From: Polyodon spathula
Lineage: Eukaryota; Chordata; Actinopteri; Acipenseriformes; Polyodontidae
Assembly: GCF_017654505.1 (NCBI RefSeq)
Contig: NC_054537.1
Coordinates: 76,261,618 to 76,325,617, forward strand
DNA length: 64,000 bases
Direction of reading: 5' to 3'
The notes beneath the pieces were generated by a model that saw only the letters and a list, made by a program, of their open reading frames with translations, ran no database searches and was not told the DNA's origin. Positions 58,200 through 64,000 of this stretch are shown here, in pieces (position 1 is the stretch's first letter; the number at the start of each line of letters is the position of its first letter). Made by a program: the position numbers and the translations under genes.

Positions 58200-61100
58200 T
58201 TCTTGTCATTTTTCAGTAGCAAAGCTGAGATTATCTATCTATCTATTTATCTATCTATCTATAGTTAAAACAGAGTTAGATTTACTTAGATATAATAGAT
58301 TTACAGACTATCCTTGAACCAACATGCAAAAAATATTTTGCATAAAAAAAACACTCATGTGTCCTCTTTTCACAGTTCAAACCTAAAATAATCAGTTTAC
58401 ACATTTAAGGTAATTTAAGGATAAAGGTTTTGCACTCTCTATTCTTTATAAGATGTTAATGGGTAAAGGTGGGTCACAGTTTTACTTCTTGTTGGTTTGT
58501 TGCTATTCTAACTCGCCACCATGCACAAACAGTTGGAGTCTGTTTGGATAGTTTGGTTCAATAAAGTAGCTTTTGTCAAAATATGATGAATACAGATTTG
58601 GAATTAAAATTAGTTAATGGTCAATAAACATATTAGAAGTTAACTAACAAAATCCTTAAAATATTATAAACATACATATAATCCATATTGCACAGGGCTG
58701 GGGGCTTGCTGGCACTGCTGGTTAATTTACTAGCCTCTAGGGGCCTGGCTTTGAATCTGACTGTGCTTATAACAGCATGGCATCCTCAATCTGGCCCCCA
58801 ATGAATGAACCTCACAACTGACAAAATTTACTTGAGAGGCCCAGAACTGAATGGCAGTTAATTTACAAGGACAGAATGGCAATTCATTACTAATGGAAAG
58901 GGGTGTTGGTACGCTCCCGTAACTAAGAAAGAAAACTCTCATGGTGTCATTGTCCATCCCCTTTTGTGAGCCCCATAGGACAAGGGTCTATAAAATCAGA
59001 ATTTTGCCCCTTTGTGTAGTTTTGCTCTTTTTAATGTCAGTTTTCCTTCACCCATTTGTTTTGAACAACTTCAGTCTTCAGTATGTTGTATATCATTATG
59101 AGATGTAATAAATATTAAAATATGATGTTGTTTACACTTGCATTAAAAAAAAACAATAATGTAAAAGTAGGAGACCTTAAAATTAGCAACATTGCACAAG
59201 GATTCAAATGCACATGGAAAAACAGTACCCTACTGTAGTTTGATTAAATGATAAACTTCCAAAGTAAATATTCATTTTTTTTCCCCATCATTTGTTGGCA
59301 AAATTCCATCTTGTAGACACTTGTTCTTCACAAAAGCAAAAGCATCAATGGCCTATTCAATTGAAACAGTGACGAATCTAAAGTGTTTTAAGAGCGAGGG
59401 TATTTTGATTCTCCGTCATTTACATAAAGGCAATAGACTTTGTAATGAGATGATAGTACAACACATTTCATTAAGGATTTCCCAAGATGACCAGTCTCCT
59501 TCAAGTTCATGCTATATTGTATTAGAGTTGCAGAGTGCTGTGTCCTGTCTTCTGCTTATATCGCATGGATCTCACCTTGTTCCAGTTTCCTTTTCATACA
59601 TCCTCAATCTCCTATTGAATTAATTGAGCTGCTTTTCCTTATCATTTGTCATAAACTACTGGCAACTAGCATCAACAATACATTTTGCGGGCCAGGTTAA
59701 CAAGGGCAATGACACAAAAAACATTCATAATATGCTGCATATCAGGGCAGGTGAAGAAATGCAGATAACCTGAGTTGGGTCATTTGTTTCCCACTTCACT
59801 TGTTTACTAAATACCTTGTTTTCCTGGAAAATAATCATTGCATTTTCAAATGCATATAGTACATGAAATATATTGATATATTTTATCTCACAACTGCAGT
59901 GGTAACTCAACTTGTATTCATTCAGACTGGGTGGAAAATGGTTTCTTCATTGTATAGACCAAAAATCAGTTTCGGTAAACGTGACTGCCAAGCTAAATTC
60001 ACTGTATGATGTAATAATGCAATAAAACTATTAGCCACTAGATGGCAGTGCAGTGATAGTTTTGTGAGGTCTGTAATCGAATGAAATGATGTCTGTAACT
60101 ACCAAGTCATTTATAGGATTAAGGAAAACAAAATTGATTTGGGTAAAGATATTTTAATGGAATAAAAAATATATACTTTTGGATGATTTGCCAATGTATT
60201 TGTTGATGCTCACTGTAGAGTTTAAACTTCTGTGGTTTGACATGACAATTAAAGGTATTTAAAATTTGACCTGTTTTGTTTTGTTTTATTTTTTGGGAGG
60301 AAAGGAGGACGATAAACCCTAGCAATAAACATTCTTTTTATGCAGTTAAAATGATACTGGGTCATATTGAAAAGTATACAATGGGTGCATGAGACAATAC
60401 CTTCAAAAAATATATATATTTAAAAGGATACATGTGGTTAGTCATTAAATATTTGTTCTAAGTTTAAAATAACCGCCCCAGACCATGTAAGTATTTGTAT
60501 CACCTGTAAAAAAAAAAAAAAAAGGATTACATGTACAGTATGTAAACACGTCTTTCAGTCATGAGTGTTTGTTTAATCAAGTTTGACTGGAGTTAGAATA
60601 AATTCAAGAACAAGTAATTCACAGAAACCATATTCATACATTTCAAATCCCTCTGTAACACATTCCAACTATCTGCTGCTGCAAATTCAAACGAGTGTCT
60701 ATCCAAAGTAAATGAAACGCTTGGAACAGTCCATTTTATAAAAGCTTCATATCTAAGCCGATAGTTTGAAGAAGAAAAAGTAGGTACATTTTGGAGAGGC
60801 TGGAACTTTGCCAGTTACTGTTCTATAAACAAGCATAGACCAGCAGTTGGTACAATTCCTAAAGCACTCTGTTGAATGATATAAATTATCAATTTTCTTT
60901 AACACAATCATAGATGTGTAGGACATATTGCAGACAGAGTGATAGTCTCAGTAATTAAAGTCTGTAAATTCGAAGACACTGGTTCTTCCCAATGAATCAA
61001 GGTAATCTACTCAAAGTCTGGCCAACACAGGAGACCATGCTTGACAACTCCACTTCAAACAGAGTCTAAACTCTGATATGACTAGCCAATCGGAAACTCT

Positions 61101-61345
61101 CTCTGGCATGACTAGCCAACCGGAAGCACTCTCTGGTCTCCCTTTGTTCTGAAAATCCCTTTAACACATGAGTTTTTAGCAACTCAAAGTTGTCCCTTCA
61201 AAATGGCTACAAAGCTGCTGAGTTGGTGCACCACAGCTCCTGGTCTTTCTGCCTTAAGACGTCCTGCTTTTAATTGAACTATATAAGCAGGAAGTACATA
61301 CAAGTGTCAAGCTAATGCTTATCGAGCAGTAGCGGCTCCTGACTT
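58200..61345. other. Downstream intergenic, nothing recognised
   Basis: Includes a (TCTA)n run near 58234-58262 and a possible decayed SINE-like patch near 58690-58990 (B-box-like GGCTTTGAATC). A short tandem duplication (GACTAGCCAA.CGGAA) lies near 61080-61125. No gene supported. Confidence 0.5.
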
Positions 61346-61349
61346 ATTA

Positions 61350-63501
61350 TACAGTGCCTTTGGAAAGTCTACACCCCTTATAGCCTGGAATTAAAATGCA
61401 TTAAAATAGTTTTTTTTTCTCATTTATCTACACATCTTACCCCACAACATCCAAGTGGATGAAAAAAACATTCTAGAAATTTGTAGAAAATAAATTAAAA
61501 ATAAAAACTGAAATAGCTTGGTTGGATAAGTGTCCACCCCCTTGTAATAGCAATTCTAAATTAGCTCAGGTGTAACCAATCGCCTTCAAAATCACACACC
61601 AAGTTAAGTGTCCTCCACCTGTGTTAAATTGTAGTGATTCACATGATTTCAGGTTAAATTCAGAAGTTCCTGTAGGTTCCTTCTGCTGGGTAGTGCATTT
61701 CAAAGCAAAGACTCAACCATGAGCACCAAGGCACTTTCTAAAAGAACTCCAGGACAAAGTTGTTGAAAGGCACAGATCAGGGGATGGGTATAAAAATATA
61801 AAGGCCTTGCATATCCCTTGTATATCCCTATACCAGTAGTATGCCAAAGTATACCAGAACAGTCATGAGGGAAAAGGAATGGCAGTATATGAGGGACACA
61901 TCATGACCGCATAAGCCAAGGGTTAGCGGTGCGAGCTTGCAACCTCAAGGACCTTCGTGCCTAATGAAGGCAAAGAAGTATCTACCATATTAAGACAGTA
62001 GAACCTGGAGAAAGTATGCGGTGTAGCCCAGCTAGTCACAGTACAAATATCGGATAGCAAGGCCCCTCTGAAGAGAGCCTAGGATGTAGCCAACACTACG
62101 GCTACCCTCCGAGGTGGGGGCAAGCTGGCACTATCATACGCAGTCAAGACTGTGTCCACAATCCAGTGCGACAGTCAATTCTTCAAGATGGGCTGTCCTA
62201 GGGTCCGTATACTGTGAAAGACAAAGAGCTGAACAGAATGATGCAGAACTCTTTTCCTATCCATGTAGGATCTCAATGCCCGCACCGGGCAGAAGTTGTT
62301 CAATCTCCTATCCTCCTCCAAAGAAAACGGAGGTAGATGGAAAGCCTCCAATTCCACAGACTGGTTCATGTGAAAGGCTGTGATCACCTTAGGGAGGAAT
62401 ACAGAGTTTTGGCCTTCTTGAGAGCCTCCAGCACAATTTCAAGGCTCCATTCGGGGAGAACGTGCCTCCGTGGAAGATGTAATCGCCGAGCACCTTTGAG
62501 AAAATGGGATGCCCAGAAATGTGCACCCGGAGATACAGAATCAAAGGGGACGTGGCACACAGAAATGAGCGTTAAATACACCTTCAGTGTAGAAGGCGCC
62601 CTACCGACATTGAGCAGTTCTTGCATAAACTGCAAGATGACTGGCATAGAGCAAGAGACTGGGTCATGACACCATGTCTGAAAATATCTCCATTTGTAGG
62701 CTTAAAACGCCCTAGTGGAGCCTGTCCTAGCGTTCTGCAATGTACCCACGACCGTGTCACAAAACTCAAAATGCTATGTGTGGTGCAAACCTAATACTGC
62801 CCATGCCTCAAGACACTTCATCCCTACAGTGAAGTATGGTGGTGGCAGCATCATGCTGTGGGGATGCTTCTCATAGGCAGGGACTGGGCATCTTCTTACA
62901 ATTGAAGGAAGAATGGATGGAGGAAAATACAGAAAAATACTGCAAGAGAATCTGCTTCAGTCCGCTAAAAAACTGAAGCTTGGGAGGAAATTCACCTTTC
63001 AGCAGGACAATGATCCCAAGCACAAGGCCAAAGCAACACTGGAGTAGCTCAAGATTAAAAAGGTGAATGTCCTACAGTGGCCCAGTCAAAGTCCTGATCT
63101 CAATCCCATTGAGAATCTGTGTCACTATTTGAAAATTGTGGTCCACAAGCGTCGTCCAACCAACCTGAACAACCTGGAGCAAATCTGCCAGGAAGAATGG
63201 GCCAAAATCACTCCGACACTGTGTGCAAAGCTGGTACATACTTACCCCAAAAGACTTAAAGTTGTTATTGCAGCGAAAGGTGGCTCTACCAAATATTAAT
63301 GTGTGGGGGTTGAATACTTATGCAAGCAAGATAGTTCAGTTTTTTATTTTTCTTAAAACTATTTCCCAACATAAAACCAATGTCACCTTACAATAATTGA
63401 TTTTGAGTTTAAGTGTTTAAAAATAAAGAAATTTCAATGTACTATTTGTCATTCAGTAATATGAGAGAATTGGTCAGGGGTCTGAATACTTTTGCAAGGC
63501 A

Positions 63502-63506
<5 letters not shown>
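61350..63506 (+). mobile_element. Tc1-like transposon interrupted by a DIRS fragment
   Basis: Ends TACAGTGCCTTTGGAAAGTC and, inverted, TACAGTGCCTTGCAAAAGTA. Transposase N-terminus from ATG 61719 (MSTKALSKRTPGQ..., already frameshifted) to about 61822. It resumes near 62766 ([33 protein letters not shown]) and ends with [20 protein letters not shown] (DD34E Glu) and AAKGGSTKY at 63299. The middle of the transposase was lost and replaced by the DIRS segment. Several stops; inactive. Right end abuts (TA)n. Confidence 0.88.
61823..62765 (-). mobile_element. DIRS-like retroelement fragment: tyrosine recombinase with internal deletion
   Basis: Minus frames 62647-62384 (FMQELLNVGRAPSTLKVYLT, WASHFLKGARRLHLPRR) and 62387-62175 (EAFHLPPFSLEEDRRLNNFC, PVRALRSYMDRKRVLHHSVQ) are the N-terminal and middle parts of a DIRS-type tyrosine recombinase, joined across a deletion. 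Weak C-terminal remnants (SW.LFRG..., TFSRFY-like) lie near 62100-61940. The catalytic Tyr was not located. It sits inside the Tc1 copy, in the opposite orientation. Confidence 0.75.

Positions 63507-63577
<71 letters not shown>
63507..63577. repeat. (TA)n microsatellite
   Basis: It starts at the TA flank of the Tc1 right end. Confidence 0.95.
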
Positions 63578-63578
<1 letters not shown>

Positions 63579-63599
63579 CAGCAGTAGGGGCACAGGTTT

Positions 63600-64000
63600 A
63601 TGGGGCAGTGGTGAACCTTCTCGACGGGGCGTGGTCTGTACAGGTGAGACAGACTGCACCTGAACAGGAGGGGATCCAGTGCACTGGGGGAGACAGTTAA
63701 CAGAGTAATCAGGCAGAGTTTAAACTAGGGGATTGGGGGCTGGGAGGATAGAGCCAGGGGGAGCTACACTACAAACTGCATGGACTGATATGCCTATATT
63801 TAAATGCAAGAAGCATTAGATATACATTTTTAGAATTAGAAGCCGTAGTCAATATGGATAACGATGACATTGCAGGGATAATAGAATCCTGGTTAACTCC
63901 AAATGATGGAAGGATATAGGATAACATGAAAGGATATAGGTTAGTTAGGAAAGATAGACACAATATAAAATGGGGAGGGGTCGCAATATACATAAAAAAT
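63600..64000 (+). mobile_element. CR1-like LINE: end of ORF1 and start of ORF2, continues past right edge
   Basis: DRLHLNRRGSSALGETVNRV followed by IRQSLN and a stop (63644-63726) resembles the C-terminus of the esterase-like ORF1 in CR1/L2-group LINEs, where the DxxH pair is catalytic. From about 63835 the ORF2 endonuclease begins: EAVVNMDNDDIAGIIESWLT, then RKDRHNIKWGGVAIYIKN. At least one frame break occurs between ORF2 blocks. The rest lies outside the window. Confidence 0.75.

Larger units (their letters stand above)
56758..58200 (+). other. SLC9A3 3' UTR and flank
   Basis: AT-rich sequence after the stop. Contains (AT)n at about 57049-57098 and (AC)n at 57119-57151. The true 3' end is not determined; AATAAA motifs occur at 57271 and 58560. 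Confidence 0.5.

Overview
The window is a 64-kb, AT-rich stretch of vertebrate nuclear DNA, very probably from a ray-finned fish. The evidence is spliced genes with canonical GT/AG introns, dense microsatellites, and a fish-type mix of transposons (Tc1/mariner, hAT, L2/Maui-, CR1- and RTE-like LINEs, a Penelope-like element, DIRS, Ty3/gypsy and tRNA-headed SINEs). The SINE and proline-rich gag types resemble repeats I associate with non-teleost fishes such as sturgeons or paddlefish. That last point is an impression from memory and was not tested.

Two conserved genes are present, arranged head to head. On the minus strand (about 0.9-7.9 kb) are the first six coding exons of CEP72, a leucine-rich-repeat centrosomal/centriolar-satellite protein; the gene runs off the left edge. 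On the plus strand (34.7-56.8 kb) is a complete SLC9A3 gene (Na+/H+ exchanger 3, NHE3). Its 16 coding exons join in frame to 829 codons plus a stop, preceded by a TATA box. The same divergent CEP72/SLC9A3 pair lies in human 5p15.33, which supports the orthology. No other cellular gene could be established. One exon-like ORF at 16.6 kb is reported as uncertain.

The 26.6 kb between the two start codons and the large SLC9A3 introns are mostly repeats. The intergenic region holds a complete 3.1-kb non-autonomous LTR element (gag zinc knuckle, no pol seen, three coding-type minisatellites, 5-bp target duplication), a near-perfect palindrome of about 570 bp, LINE pieces of three clades, a Tc1 element carrying a nested hAT-like MITE, and a SINE with an 8-bp duplication. 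SLC9A3 intron 1 holds a solo LTR of the 3.1-kb family, a broken L2-like LINE, a gypsy RNase H-integrase fragment and a second solo LTR. Intron 3 holds a Penelope-like GIY-YIG ORF between (AT)n tracts. Intron 6 has a mariner-type MITE, and intron 7 a SINE with a 16-bp duplication only 32 bp from a splice donor. Downstream of SLC9A3 there is a Tc1 copy interrupted by a DIRS tyrosine-recombinase fragment, and a CR1-like LINE that begins about 400 bp before the right edge.

I did not find a convincing new multi-gene system. The best leads are the palindrome, the gag-only LTR element with in-frame minisatellites, an LPPI to LPLI change in the otherwise conserved NHE3 membrane domain, an unclassified coding fragment near 22 kb, and a diverged repeat pair of which one copy carries an exon-like ORF.
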